A DNA stretch of 64,000 bases from Gammaproteobacteria bacterium (GTDB lineage: Bacteria; Pseudomonadota; Gammaproteobacteria; JAADGQ01): positions 82,386 to 146,385 of the forward strand of contig JAKITI010000007.1 in assembly GCA_021648145.1 (NCBI GenBank), written 5' to 3'. Below are positions 45,050 to 54,596 of this stretch, in pieces (positions within the stretch are counted from its first letter, which is position 1; each line of letters begins with the position of its first letter). The notes below the pieces were generated by a model that had not been told where the DNA came from, made no database searches, and worked only from the letters and a program-made list of their open reading frames with translations. The translations under genes were made by a program, and so were the position numbers.

Positions 45050-45583
45050 CCGTGTGACTCTTCCTTGTGTTTATATTTAACGAATTCCTTTCGTGAACGT
45101 TCTTCACACTCTACAGGTTTATTGATCCCAGTCGCTAGTCAAAATTATGCATTTTAGTGTAAGGTCTTAGCACACAAAAAGCATCGCGGAGCGATTTGAT
45201 AAGTAATGACTTTCAGTCGTTCCAGAAACAACCTGTGGACTTTCAGTCCATAGTGGTTGAGTCAAAACCATCCCTGAATGGATCATCTAATATTCAGCGG
45301 TACGCTTTTTGGAAAAACTTATTCTGTAATAATGCCTGAATTCAAGTCATAAGTGCATAAACCACCTAGTCTAAGAATGTCAGTTGTGTCTCCTGTAGCT
45401 TTATAAAAAGGTGCCTACCCGTTCCGTTTTCACGATTTTTGGCCACCATCGCACATAAACACCAGCGAATAGTGATGGCAGGATAGCCTTACCAGTACTT
45501 CGGATAACAACGCTAAAAGACAACACCGAGATCAATAATACAGGGCACTGGCATTAACAACTTTGAACCACCACTGCTCGTTT
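45050..45583. other. Gene-poor region with an IS200/IS605 end-like element
   Basis: No convincing gene is present. From about 45183 to 45283 the strand folds into four consecutive hairpins (see separate entry). The rest (45321-45583) shows no domain, repeat or coding pattern that I recognise. Confidence 0.5.
45183..45315 (+). ncRNA. Structured IS200/IS605-end-like (omegaRNA-like) remnant
   Basis: On the plus strand four small stems follow each other: ATCGC-GGA-GCGAT (45183-45195), GACT-TTC-AGTC (45208-45218), TGGACT-TTC-AGTCCA (45236-45250, extended by G-U and A-T pairs to about 9 bp, and enclosed by CAACC/GGTTG) and ATCC-CTGAAT-GGAT (45270-45283). The phrase GTGGACTTTCAGTCCATAGTGGTTGA resembles the conserved 3' scaffold of TnpB-associated IS605 elements. 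No tnpB gene accompanies it, so this is an orphan or remnant. Confidence 0.5.
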
Positions 45584-45931
45584 TTAGCAAGATAGCTTCT
45601 GGACTGCAATAAACGTAAATGAGCTGGCTGTTGTGAACCTATCATCTAACCTACCAGAGTCAGAGCGCCATGTTGATATAGTAAACTCATTGCTTGCGAC
45701 ACTATCTATAATGAGGATAGTATTTGCATTCATTGGTGTTGCAATAATATGCAGCTGATGTTCAGGGTTCGTCAGCTCTAGATTGTGTGTTATTTTATAA
45801 ATTTCAGTTTGTTCCATTTTCCAGACTGTCCAGCCTTCAATATTAGGAATAGGTTCTGGACTATTAAACCCTTGATGCTTATCAATGTAAGCCGAATATG
45901 TCTTTACATTACTAAAAAAAGATTGATACAT
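45584..45931 (-). CDS. Hypothetical 115-residue protein
   Basis: I do not recognise this protein. It is soluble, with tryptophan/aromatic-rich WTVWKMEQTEIYKITHNLEL and IDSVASNEFTISTWRSDSGRL segments that look like real beta-strands rather than a random frame. There is a TTTCC-type purine site near the ATG. It lies in a gene-poor stretch between the orphan IS-like element and sbcB and may be a horizontally acquired cargo gene. Confidence 0.45.
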   Translation of the reverse strand: MYQSFFSNVKTYSAYIDKHQGFNSPEPIPNIEGWTVWKMEQTEIYKITHNLELTNPEHQLHIIATPMNANTILIIDSVASNEFTISTWRSDSGRLDDRFTTASSFTFIAVQKLSC

Positions 45932-46077
45932 AGTTATGTTTTCCTTTGTGCGCTGAATTGATTAGTCAAGCATAATCTTCCAATTTAATATTTCGCTTGA
46001 GAAAATAAAACGTAACATAATATTTGAATTTTTACTATAGTCCGCCCAATTCAACATATAGAGTCCGCCATTACTCA

Positions 46078-46097
46078 TTAGCCTTACGAAAGGCTAA
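46078..46097. repeat. 8-bp hairpin upstream of sbcB region
   Basis: TTAGCCTT and AAGGCTAA form a perfect 8-bp stem with loop ACGA. A nearby AGTCCGCC occurs twice (46037 and 46072 region). It may be part of a decayed mobile element boundary. Confidence 0.3.
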
Positions 46098-46129
46098 TAT
46101 TATTGTGGAAAAAAGCTGCCTTAATAAAC

Positions 46130-46154
46130 TATCCCACAGCAAGCTGATGGGATA
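46130..46154 (-). terminator. Putative sbcB terminator
   Basis: TATCCCA-CAG...CTG-A-TGGGATA forms a stem of about ten base pairs with one bulge and a 4-nt loop, 11 bp after the sbcB stop. It is followed on the minus strand by GTTTATTAA. Confidence 0.5.
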
Positions 46155-46164
46155 TCGCTTCATA

Positions 46165-47622
46165 TTAAGAGGCAAGCTCTTTTCCGTAACTTTCCAGCTC
46201 ATTCAGTAGCGATTGTTCTGCTGTCGACAGCTCTTTATTCTGTCGATAGGCTTCGATCTTCTGATAAAATTCATCTAGAGTTAATTTGCCTTTTTCAGGG
46301 CGAGTCAGGCGATCCTTGCGGTATTCGTTCCAGTCGGATTTTTCCTGGTTCGACAGGCTGTCAGGAAAGTTTCTGGCTCGGTAACGAAATAACATTTCAG
46401 GAAGTCTGGAGTCATTGAAAACTGGGGAAAGCTTTGCAAGTTGCTCAGCTGTCATGTTGTGAATCGCTTCCATTTTTTCTTTATCGGCATTTTCAAAAAA
46501 TGCACCACTATAGAGTTGTGTGTCTGGATCAGTTTTTGCTTCAAATTGTGTCATTGAAAAAGCTTGTTGGATTTTTTGCTGTAAATCGGGCATTTTTTTG
46601 ATTAGTTTATGATGGTCAAGGCTGGTTGGAATATCAATTTTAAAACACTCTGCTGATTCATTGTTCAGTGTTTTGACAGGGGCAATAACAGGGCATTTGT
46701 TGAGGTGAACGGTTTTTAGCGGAATACGTTCTACACCTTCGGGTAACTCTTGTGTGGGTGTAAACAGCCTTGCTTGAATCTCTTCAGCACTGAGGCTAAA
46801 CAAAGGCTGTGGATCATAACGTAAATCAAAAACAATAATTCCATTTTTGTTGGTGGGATGTAACGCGACAGGTGTGACAATAGCTGTATTACCAAATTCG
46901 GTGGGGTACATGCCCGATATGTGCAGCACGGGTGTTTCTGTCTTCATGTTCAGCATCGCACCAACTTTATGTTTAGAGCGATTTTGATAAGCGTAATCAT
47001 AAAGTTTTGGGTGTTTATCTTTTATCATCTTGGCCACTGCGATGGTGGCGTAAACATCTGAAAGTGCGTCATGTGCTGCATCATGAACGATGCCATTTGC
47101 GACAGTCAGGTCTTCCAGTTTGATGCTGGGGCGACCATCGCTGTGTGTTGGCCAATGAATACCTTGGGGTCTGAGTGCGCGTGTCAGGCGAACCATGTCG
47201 ATAATATCCCAGCGAGAATTGCCATTTTTCCACTCCCTGGCATAAGGATCAAGCAGGTTACGATAGAGTGTGTAGCGAGTGAACTCATCATCGAATCGAA
47301 TATTATTGTAGCCAACCACGCAGGTGTTAGGCCGTAAAAACTCATCATGAATCTGTTTTATAAATTCAGTTTCAGGAACTCCTTTTTCCAATGCTATCTG
47401 GGGTGTGATGCCGGTAATTAAACACGCTTCGGGGCTGGGCAACATGTCGTCAGCGGGTTTGCAGTAGAGGTTGAGTGGTTGGCCAATAATATTTAGATTT
47501 TCATCTGTACGAACTCCTGAAAATTGAGAAATTCGATCATAGACTGGATTAATGCCGAAGGTTTCAAGGTCGTACCAGTAGAGGGTTTTGGCTTTTGGAT
47601 TCATCTCGGTGTATCGTTCCAT
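46165..47622 (-). CDS. sbcB: Exodeoxyribonuclease I SbcB
   Basis: This 485-residue single-strand 3'-5' DNA exonuclease has a DnaQ-like core with DLETFGINP (first DE motif), NNIRFDDEFTRY, and AAHDALSDVYATIAVAKMI (third acidic residues), then an SH3-like and a C-terminal extended domain typical of ExoI. The start at MERYTEMNP is as annotated; MNPKAKTL seven codons later is equally likely because neither has a strong ribosome site. Confidence 0.95.
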   Translation of the reverse strand: MERYTEMNPKAKTLYWYDLETFGINPVYDRISQFSGVRTDENLNIIGQPLNLYCKPADDMLPSPEACLITGITPQIALEKGVPETEFIKQIHDEFLRPNTCVVGYNNIRFDDEFTRYTLYRNLLDPYAREWKNGNSRWDIIDMVRLTRALRPQGIHWPTHSDGRPSIKLEDLTVANGIVHDAAHDALSDVYATIAVAKMIKDKHPKLYDYAYQNRSKHKVGAMLNMKTETPVLHISGMYPTEFGNTAIVTPVALHPTNKNGIIVFDLRYDPQPLFSLSAEEIQARLFTPTQELPEGVERIPLKTVHLNKCPVIAPVKTLNNESAECFKIDIPTSLDHHKLIKKMPDLQQKIQQAFSMTQFEAKTDPDTQLYSGAFFENADKEKMEAIHNMTAEQLAKLSPVFNDSRLPEMLFRYRARNFPDSLSNQEKSDWNEYRKDRLTRPEKGKLTLDEFYQKIEAYRQNKELSTAEQSLLNELESYGKELAS

Positions 47623-47649
47623 TTAAATTAGCTGATGGAGGCTTATGGT

Positions 47650-47994
47650 ATGGGAAATTGTCTGTTTTGCAAAATGGTCGCGGGTGATATTAAGCCTGAT
47701 GTTGTTTATGAAGATGATAGTGTTTTAGCATTTCGAGATTTGAATCCACAAGCGCCTGTGCACATTTTGGTGATACCTAAGAAGCATATCTCGACGATCA
47801 ACGATATGAGCCATGATGATGAGCTGTTAATTGGCAAGCTCTATATGGCTGCAAAAAAAATCACGAAACAGGAAGGTATTTCGGAAGATGGCTATCGTGC
47901 AGTTATCAACTGTAATAAAGACGGTGGTCAAGCGGTTTATCATATTCACTTACACCTTCTTGGCGGGCGGTCAATGGTTTGGCCGCCGGGTTGA
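47650..47994 (+). CDS. hinT: HIT-family purine nucleoside phosphoramidase HinT
   Basis: This protein of about 114 residues has the HIT catalytic motif HIHLH near its C-terminus (YHIHLHLLGG) and the N-terminal CLFCKMVAGDIKPDVVYEDD, with LAFRDLNPQAPVHILVIPKKH. I start it at MGNCLFC (47650) because GGAGG precedes it at good spacing; the upstream ATG (47635) is in frame but poorly placed. It hydrolyses adenosine phosphoramidates. Its end overlaps the convergent Kef-type gene by 24 bp. Confidence 0.92.
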   Translation: MGNCLFCKMVAGDIKPDVVYEDDSVLAFRDLNPQAPVHILVIPKKHISTINDMSHDDELLIGKLYMAAKKITKQEGISEDGYRAVINCNKDGGQAVYHIHLHLLGGRSMVWPPG

Positions 47995-49968
47995 TTTCAA
48001 TAGATAGTTTTCAGCTTTATCTAATGCTGCTGGTGTGCCATACAGTGTGAGCACGTCGCCTGAAAATACTAGCGTGTCAGGTGATGGATTTGGAATGCGT
48101 TGGTCTTGATGCTGTAGCACGGAAATGCAAACATGCAATTCGTCCAGTTTTAAATCCGCGATAGATTGTTCTGTAACGCTCGCATTTTCAGGCAGTTCGA
48201 TCGCTCTCAATTGTTCTATTTCTCCGCCACTGCTAAGAACGGTCGTGGCATCTTCACCAGGAAAGAGCTGATGTAGTACGGTATAGCGATTTTTTCTTAT
48301 GGTACGAATTTTATGTAGAACGCGTGATACCGGTACTTTGAGCATTAAAAGTAAATGCGATGAAATCATTAAGCTGGCTTCCATTGTTTCAGGAATAATC
48401 TCGGTGGCACCTGCTTTTTGTAATGTTTCCAAGTGTGTGTCATCTGTTGTACGCACTAAAATTGGAATAGAACTATTTACCTGGCGTACCTTGTGAATAA
48501 TTTTCAATGCAATATGAAAATCATCGACACTAATCACCAATGCGGCAGCTTTTGCTAAACCGACCGCTTCAAGCAGGTGCAAGTTAGCTGAATCCCCGTA
48601 AGTAACAGGCTCTTTGGCTTTGATCGCATTTTGAACCAGTGTGGGGTCAAGATCCATGGCAACATATGGAATCTCTTCACTCTCTAAAATCCGAGCAATA
48701 TTTTGCCCTATACGACCATAGCCACAGATAATGACGTGATTTTCAACGCCGTGAGTTGTATCGACGGCTTGCTCTTCAAGTGTATTACGGCTCATTGCGG
48801 TAGCATCAGGCAGGATTTTTTTAGCAATAGTTCCATTATAGCGAATAAGAAATGGTGTAATTGCCATACTTATGAGCAGTGCTGCCAGTACAATTTGTCC
48901 ATAATTTGATGGAAATATATCGCTGGCAAGAGCCAGAGTTAGAATTGCAAAACCAAACTCTCCGCCATGCGCTAATACCAGCCCCGTTCTGAGTGATACA
49001 GAAGAGTCCCATCTAAATAATCGGCAAAGTACTATAATAAGTACCCCTTTAATCAATACCATGCCGATTACGATCATTAACACCCACTGCCATATTTCTG
49101 GTAGGAGCTGGACGTTAAACAGCATTCCAATAGTGATAAAAAACAGGGCTAGAAGGATATCTCGAAAAGGTCTGATTTCAGCCTCTATTTGATGGCGAAA
49201 CTCGGTCTCTCCTAACATCATTCCTGCTACAAATGCGCCTAGAGCTAATGATAGTCCCAATTGACTGGTCAGCCATGCAGCGCCTATTGCGACGAGTAAG
49301 GCGGTCAAAGTAAAGAGCTCTGCTGAGCGGTGTTTGGCAACGCCACGGAATAGGGGAGGGAGCAGCCAGTGACCGATGGCAAAAATAACCGCCAATGCCA
49401 GAACACCTTTGCCTGCTGCCATCAAAAGTGCATGCATAGGCGTGTCGTCTGTTGCGCCTGAAAGCATAGCGGCGAGAATCAAAAACGGGATCACCATGAC
49501 ATCCTGGAACAGTAGAATGCCAACGGCATTGCGCCCATGGCGGGTATGCAGCTCGGCTTGATCCGTCAGTTGACGAATCACCATTGCTGTTGAAGACATT
49601 GCAATAATGCCGCCCATTAATATAGCACTGCTCAGTGGCAAGCCTAAATACATTGCAATTCCAGCGGTAATGGCCGTGCTGAATAGTACTTGAGTTCCTC
49701 CTAAACCCAATACGCTGGTTTTCATGCGCATGAGTTGCGGTAGAGAAAATTCTAAACCAATCGTGAATAACAGGAAGACAACACCAAACTCGGCTAATTC
49801 CCGTGTATGCTCTGTATCGTGAATTAGGGCAAGGCCATACGGGCCAACAAGTACGCCAACAGCTAAATAACCTAAAATGGCGGGTAAATTGATACGTAAA
49901 CACAAAATAACAACACCGACTGCAACAGCAAACAGGATGAGTATTTCGTTTAAGTAGCTATGATCCAT
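47971..49968 (-). CDS. CPA2 cation:proton antiporter with TrkA_N and TrkA_C domains (Kef/YbaL-like)
   Basis: This 665-residue protein has about 12 helices of the CPA2 antiporter fold (residues 1-380), with GVVFLLFTIGLEFSL and MGGIIAMSSTAMVIRQL. A Rossmann-type TrkA_N domain follows (VIICGYGRIGQNIARILE, NAD-type GxGxxG, about residue 405) and an RCK_C domain (approximately 575-655). It is likely a potassium or sodium efflux antiporter gated by nucleotides. The layout is closest to YbaL/KefC; no glutathione-response partner (KefF/G) is adjacent. Confidence 0.9.
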   Translation of the reverse strand: MDHSYLNEILILFAVAVGVVILCLRINLPAILGYLAVGVLVGPYGLALIHDTEHTRELAEFGVVFLLFTIGLEFSLPQLMRMKTSVLGLGGTQVLFSTAITAGIAMYLGLPLSSAILMGGIIAMSSTAMVIRQLTDQAELHTRHGRNAVGILLFQDVMVIPFLILAAMLSGATDDTPMHALLMAAGKGVLALAVIFAIGHWLLPPLFRGVAKHRSAELFTLTALLVAIGAAWLTSQLGLSLALGAFVAGMMLGETEFRHQIEAEIRPFRDILLALFFITIGMLFNVQLLPEIWQWVLMIVIGMVLIKGVLIIVLCRLFRWDSSVSLRTGLVLAHGGEFGFAILTLALASDIFPSNYGQIVLAALLISMAITPFLIRYNGTIAKKILPDATAMSRNTLEEQAVDTTHGVENHVIICGYGRIGQNIARILESEEIPYVAMDLDPTLVQNAIKAKEPVTYGDSANLHLLEAVGLAKAAALVISVDDFHIALKIIHKVRQVNSSIPILVRTTDDTHLETLQKAGATEIIPETMEASLMISSHLLLMLKVPVSRVLHKIRTIRKNRYTVLHQLFPGEDATTVLSSGGEIEQLRAIELPENASVTEQSIADLKLDELHVCISVLQHQDQRIPNPSPDTLVFSGDVLTLYGTPAALDKAENYLLKSTRRPNH

Positions 49969-50087
49969 ATATGTTTTTACAAAAATCGCGTTTATAGTGC
50001 GGTTGAGTATAGCTGTTTTTTAGATGGTGCTGTGATCATATTTTTGCTTGTTCTTAATAAAATAGAGCCATTAACAACGGGAGTGAA

Positions 50088-50113
50088 CTTTCGATAACTT
50101 TTTATATCGAAAG
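50088..50113. repeat. 9-bp hairpin upstream of the Gld-type ABC operon
   Basis: CTTTCGATA (50088-50096) and TATCGAAAG (50105-50113) form a perfect stem with an 8-nt AT-rich loop about 50 bp before the ATPase start at 50162. It could be an operator or part of a leader structure. Confidence 0.4.
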
Positions 50114-50161
50114 CTCGGAATTTGTATTGAAACTTAGGAACGTGCAGGGAGTTCATTAATC

Positions 50162-51115
50162 ATGATAAAAACGAACAAGCTCACTCGCAGTTATGGGGAT
50201 TTTACTGTGGTGAATGATGTGTCATTTCATATTAAGCAGGGAGAGATTGTTGGCTTGCTTGGCCATAATGGTGCAGGGAAAACCACTATTATGAAAATGT
50301 TGACAGGTTATTTAGAGCCAAGCTCCGGCACTATTGAGATAGATGGTCTGGATATCAGTCAGCAACAGCGGGCTGTCCAACAAAAAATTGGCTACTTACC
50401 TGAAAATTGCCCTGTTTATCCAGAAATGACCATTATTGATTATCTGGATTATGCAGCGGGATTGCACGGCATTCCAAAAGCATCACGTTCACAAGCGGTT
50501 CTCAAAGCGATGAGTCGCACCGAACTGAATGAAAAAGCGACGCAATCTATTGCCACACTTTCTCGTGGTTATCGCCAACGTGTCGGTGTAGCGCAGGCAA
50601 TTCTTCATGAACCCCAAATTTTGATTCTTGATGAACCTACTAATGGTCTGGATCCTTCACAAATTCAGCATATGCGTGCGCTCATCAAAGAGTTAGCCGA
50701 AAACGCAACCATTATTTTATCAACGCATATTCTGCACGAAGTCCAAGTGATTTGTGACCGAGCGATTATTATTCGTAATGGAAAAAAAGTGCTGGACTCC
50801 CGCTTGAATGAGTTGCAGACAATGTCGCACAGTCTATTAATCACTGTTAATTCAGATCGTGATAAAACAGATAGGCTGTTTCATTCAATGGATGCTGTCA
50901 CAGCTGTTGAATATTTGTCTAGTGAGGAAAATAAATACAATTATTCTTTAAAAATCAATAATATAGCGCAACTTTCGGATGTTTATTCTATGGTAGCCAA
51001 AACAGTTATAGAACAGGGTGTGGAACTCTATATGTTGAAACCTGAACGATATGATCTGGAAACTGTTTTCCAGGAGATCAATAGCGCAGAGGAGAGCGAG
51101 CAAGCTCATGCATAA
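50162..51115 (+). CDS. ABC transporter ATP-binding protein, GldA-like
   Basis: This 317-residue protein has Walker A GHNGAGKTT (residues 34-42), the ABC signature LSRGYRQRVG, Walker B ILILDEPTNGLDP and a histidine switch ILSTHIL. A C-terminal extension of about 90 residues is typical of GldA/NatA-type exporters. It starts a three-gene operon with a fused permease/GldG-like protein and a DUF4340 protein. In Bacteroidetes GldAFG is needed for gliding; in proteobacteria the role of related operons is unknown. Confidence 0.93.
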   Translation: MIKTNKLTRSYGDFTVVNDVSFHIKQGEIVGLLGHNGAGKTTIMKMLTGYLEPSSGTIEIDGLDISQQQRAVQQKIGYLPENCPVYPEMTIIDYLDYAAGLHGIPKASRSQAVLKAMSRTELNEKATQSIATLSRGYRQRVGVAQAILHEPQILILDEPTNGLDPSQIQHMRALIKELAENATIILSTHILHEVQVICDRAIIIRNGKKVLDSRLNELQTMSHSLLITVNSDRDKTDRLFHSMDAVTAVEYLSSEENKYNYSLKINNIAQLSDVYSMVAKTVIEQGVELYMLKPERYDLETVFQEINSAEESEQAHA

Positions 51116-53999
51116 TATTAAAAATATTGCTCGTAAAGAGTTTGCTTCTTTTTTCTCAACACCCGCTGCATTTATCTTTTTTGGTGCGTTTTTGGCGGTA
51201 AACCTGTTTATTTTTTTCTGGGTAGAGACCTTTTTCTCACGAAATGTCGCTGATATGCGCCCACTGTTTCAATGGATGCCGGTTTTACTGATCTTTCTGG
51301 TCGCAGCGCTGACAATGCGAATGTGGAGTGAGGAGAGGCGAGCAGGGACTTTAGAATTTTTGCTCACTGCACCCGTCAGACCGCTTGATTATGTACTGGG
51401 TAAATTTCTGGCGTGTATGGCATTGGTCGCAATTGCATTACTGCTGACATTGCCACTCTCTATCACTGTCGCTTTTTTAGGGCCATTAGATTGGGGCCCT
51501 GTATTGGGTGCTTATCTCGCGACACTATTTTTAGCCGCTTCTTATACTGCAATCGGGCTGTTTGTGAGTGCGCGCAGTGAGAATCAAATTGTCAGCCTGA
51601 TTGTAACGGTATTGATTTGCAGCTTTTTTTATCTGCTAGGTTCAGAAGGTTTGACTTCACTGTTTGGTAATCAGGCAGGAGAGTATTTAAAACTGTTAGG
51701 CTCTGGATCTCGCTTTGAATCAATCACTCGTGGCGTAATTGATCTGCGAGATATCTATTACTATCTAAGTATTGTCGGAATTTTTCTGGCTCTGAATCTG
51801 TATGCACTGGAAAAAATACGCTGGGCAGGTCAGAAAGGACAATCAAACCACACTCGCTGGAAGGTCGTTACAGGGTTATTTGTTGCTAACTTTTTGGCAG
51901 GAAATATCTGGTTGCAACAGGTCAATTCAGCACGGGTTGATATCACACAAGGTCAAATCTACTCCATATCAGATTCAACTCAAAGTTATCTGAATCAGCT
52001 GCGTGAGCCCTTATTGATCCGTGGCTATTTCAGTGCCCAAACCCATCCATTACTCGCACCGTTAGCACCACAATTACGCGATCTTATTGAAGAGTATGCC
52101 ATGGCTGGAAATGGCAATATCCGAGTTGAGTTTATTGATCCATTAGAAAATCCTGAGCTGGAACAAGAGGCAGGAGAGAAATACGGTATTCGCCCTGAGC
52201 CGTTGCAAACAGCAAACAAATATCAGGCGGGTATTGTTAACTCTTATTTTGATGTGCTGATTCAATATGGTGATCAATATGAAACGCTGAGTTTCCGTGA
52301 TTTGATTGATGTTAAAATACATAACGAAATAGAGATGGATGTTGTGTTGCGTAACCCTGAGTACGATATTACGCGGGCGATTAAAAAAGTACTCTATGGT
52401 TACCAGGGATCAGGAAACCTGTTTGCAAATATGTCTGAGCCGGTTCAATTTCAAGGTTATATTTCATCGGATGAAACATTGCCAGAACCATTAATTGAAC
52501 TGCGTGAAAAACTCCAGAGTGTGCTTTCAAAGCTTGAAGCATCATCCGGTGGTAAATTGAATGTAAATTTTGATGATCCTGAAGCCAATGGCGGTGCTTT
52601 GGCACAGCAACTGGAAGATCAGTATGGCTTTCGTCCGATGGCGATTGATCTGTTTAATCCTGACTCATTCTGGTTTTATATGACGCTGGAAAGTGGTGGT
52701 AAAGTGGTGCAAGTGCCACTGCCTGAAGGTCTTGATGAAGGCGGTATGGAGCGTGCTCTTGAAGCCAGTTTAAAACATTTTTCGAGTGGTTTTCTTAAAA
52801 CAGTCGCCATTAATGCACCTCCCGTAGTGAGTTCAATGATGGCGCAATTTGGCATGGCTCCACAAGGCAGTAATAAACGCTTCGAGCAATTAACTTTTCC
52901 TTTGCAGGGTAACTCAACACTGGATCATACCAATCTCAAGTCGGGTCAGGTTTCTGAGTCAGCTGATCTATTATTGATGTTATCTCCTGAGAAGCTGGAT
53001 GAAAAGCAGCTGTTTGCAGTTGATCAATTCCTGATGAAAGGGGGGACGGTGATATTGGCCGCCTCGCCCTTTGATATCAAAATGGACGGTGCAATTTCTG
53101 CCGTGCCTAACGATACCGGGCTGAATCAATGGCTTGAACATCATGGTATCGATCTGAAAAAACAGATGGTGCTTGACCCTCAAAACAGTGCTTTTCCAAT
53201 TCCGGTACAACGCAACCTAGGAGGGTTCATGGTTCAGGAGATACAGATGGTGAATTACCCCTATTTTGTAGATATTCGTGATGATGGCATGAACAGTGAA
53301 AGTGGGTTAACTGCCGGTATTCCTCAAATAACCATGAATTGGCCATCACCGATCGGGATTGATAATGAAAAAAATAGTACACGACAAGTGACACGCCTGT
53401 TAGAGAGTAGCGATCAAGCATGGCTCTCTGATTCACTGGATATTCAACCCGATTTTGAGAGCTATCCGGACATGGGGTTTGCAGTGAGTGATGAACTGGG
53501 AAAGCAGCTGCTAGCCGTCTCAGTGGAAGGGCAGTTTGAATCTTATTTCAAAGGTCAACCTTCGCCCTTGCTGAAAGGCAATGAAACTTCGCCAGAAGAG
53601 CAAAATGCAGAAGAGCCCATTGTTGTTGGCAGTGTTATTGAAAAATCCTCTGAATCAGCACGTATTATTCTATTTGCATCAAGCACTTTTATCACCGATG
53701 AGATGCTGGATCTGGCTATGAATACGACTCGTACACCTTATGTCAACACCATTCAATTAATTGAAAATGCGATTGACTGGTCGCTGGAAGATCGTGGCTT
53801 ACTCTCAATTCGTAGTCGTGGCCACTTTGCTCGTATTCTGGATCCCATGGAAAAAGAGTCGCAGGTCTATTGGGAGTATTTGAACTATGCGGCTGCACTG
53901 CTGGGTTTACTTGTTATTTATCTACTGTATTGGCGATCGCGTAAGAAAAAGGCCGCCAGTTACCAACAATTATTGAACAGTGGGGAGGTTAAACAGTGA
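51108..53999 (+). CDS. ABC-2 permease fused to GldG-like extracytoplasmic domain
   Basis: This protein of about 963 residues combines an N-terminal ABC-2 permease (GldF-like, about six helices, residues 1-245, with LEFLLTAPVRPLDYVLGKFLAC) and a long GldG/ABC_transp_aux extracytoplasmic domain (from about 265, with ARVDITQGQIYSIS). It ends in a helix YLNYAAALLGLLVIYLLYWRSRKKKA. I place the start at MHNIKN (51108, GGAG-rich upstream), overlapping the ATPase by 8 bp; a start 57 bp earlier would be out of family length. The fusion is the family norm outside Bacteroidetes. Confidence 0.88.
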   Translation: MHNIKNIARKEFASFFSTPAAFIFFGAFLAVNLFIFFWVETFFSRNVADMRPLFQWMPVLLIFLVAALTMRMWSEERRAGTLEFLLTAPVRPLDYVLGKFLACMALVAIALLLTLPLSITVAFLGPLDWGPVLGAYLATLFLAASYTAIGLFVSARSENQIVSLIVTVLICSFFYLLGSEGLTSLFGNQAGEYLKLLGSGSRFESITRGVIDLRDIYYYLSIVGIFLALNLYALEKIRWAGQKGQSNHTRWKVVTGLFVANFLAGNIWLQQVNSARVDITQGQIYSISDSTQSYLNQLREPLLIRGYFSAQTHPLLAPLAPQLRDLIEEYAMAGNGNIRVEFIDPLENPELEQEAGEKYGIRPEPLQTANKYQAGIVNSYFDVLIQYGDQYETLSFRDLIDVKIHNEIEMDVVLRNPEYDITRAIKKVLYGYQGSGNLFANMSEPVQFQGYISSDETLPEPLIELREKLQSVLSKLEASSGGKLNVNFDDPEANGGALAQQLEDQYGFRPMAIDLFNPDSFWFYMTLESGGKVVQVPLPEGLDEGGMERALEASLKHFSSGFLKTVAINAPPVVSSMMAQFGMAPQGSNKRFEQLTFPLQGNSTLDHTNLKSGQVSESADLLLMLSPEKLDEKQLFAVDQFLMKGGTVILAASPFDIKMDGAISAVPNDTGLNQWLEHHGIDLKKQMVLDPQNSAFPIPVQRNLGGFMVQEIQMVNYPYFVDIRDDGMNSESGLTAGIPQITMNWPSPIGIDNEKNSTRQVTRLLESSDQAWLSDSLDIQPDFESYPDMGFAVSDELGKQLLAVSVEGQFESYFKGQPSPLLKGNETSPEEQNAEEPIVVGSVIEKSSESARIILFASSTFITDEMLDLAMNTTRTPYVNTIQLIENAIDWSLEDRGLLSIRSRGHFARILDPMEKESQVYWEYLNYAAALLGLLVIYLLYWRSRKKKAASYQQLLNSGEVKQ

Positions 54000-54571
54000 A
54001 TCGTATCATGACTATTCTTGTTGCTGTATTAGTAGCGCAAGGCGCATTGGCGTTATTTCTTAATATGACGGGTGACGATTACAGCGCATTCCAGCCCGAA
54101 GAGCCATTACTGGCTGTTGAGCTGCAAACGCTGGATGCGATCACCATTGAAGAGGCTGATAAAACACTGCGTCTGGAGAGAAAAGAGGGGCAGTGGCAAC
54201 TGCCGGAATTGGCTAATTCTCCAGTATCCGAAATCAAGTTTGAGCAAGTTTTGGGCAAGTTAAATCAGCTTAAAAAAGGTTGGCCAGGCGCGACGACAGA
54301 AGATGCAGCAATGCGCTTTAAGGTGTCGGACAAACAGTTTGAACGAAAATTAACCTTTTATAAAGGCGAAACAATTGTTCAAACACTCTTCATTGGAACA
54401 TCGCCTGGCTTTCGTAAAGTACATGTACGTATTGATGGTGATCATAATATTTACACGGTTGAATTCAGTGCCTTTGAATTAAGTGTAAAACCGAGCGATT
54501 GGGCCAAGCAAGAGTCGGCCTCCAGCGCTCTTGAGTCAACAAAGGAAGATGCCGATAAATTGAGCAACTGA
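53996..54571 (+). CDS. DUF4340 domain protein
   Basis: This 191-residue protein has an N-terminal signal/anchor helix (MNRIMTILVAVLVAQGALALFLNM) and a DUF4340-type beta domain with DAITIEEADKTLRLERKEGQWQLPEL and LFIGTSPGFRKVHVRIDGDHNIYTVEF. DUF4340 genes usually accompany GldG-like permeases. It uses a GTG start overlapping the permease stop by 4 bp, so it is translationally coupled. Confidence 0.88.
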   Translation: MNRIMTILVAVLVAQGALALFLNMTGDDYSAFQPEEPLLAVELQTLDAITIEEADKTLRLERKEGQWQLPELANSPVSEIKFEQVLGKLNQLKKGWPGATTEDAAMRFKVSDKQFERKLTFYKGETIVQTLFIGTSPGFRKVHVRIDGDHNIYTVEFSAFELSVKPSDWAKQESASSALESTKEDADKLSN

Positions 54572-54596
54572 TCATAAACTGTTAAGGATGACGCTT

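Noticed and set aside
49178..49903. 241-codon frame antisense-frame in the Kef-type antiporter gene
   Set aside because: It lies on the same strand in another frame, is cysteine/arginine-rich and low in normal protein features, and no start site is evident.
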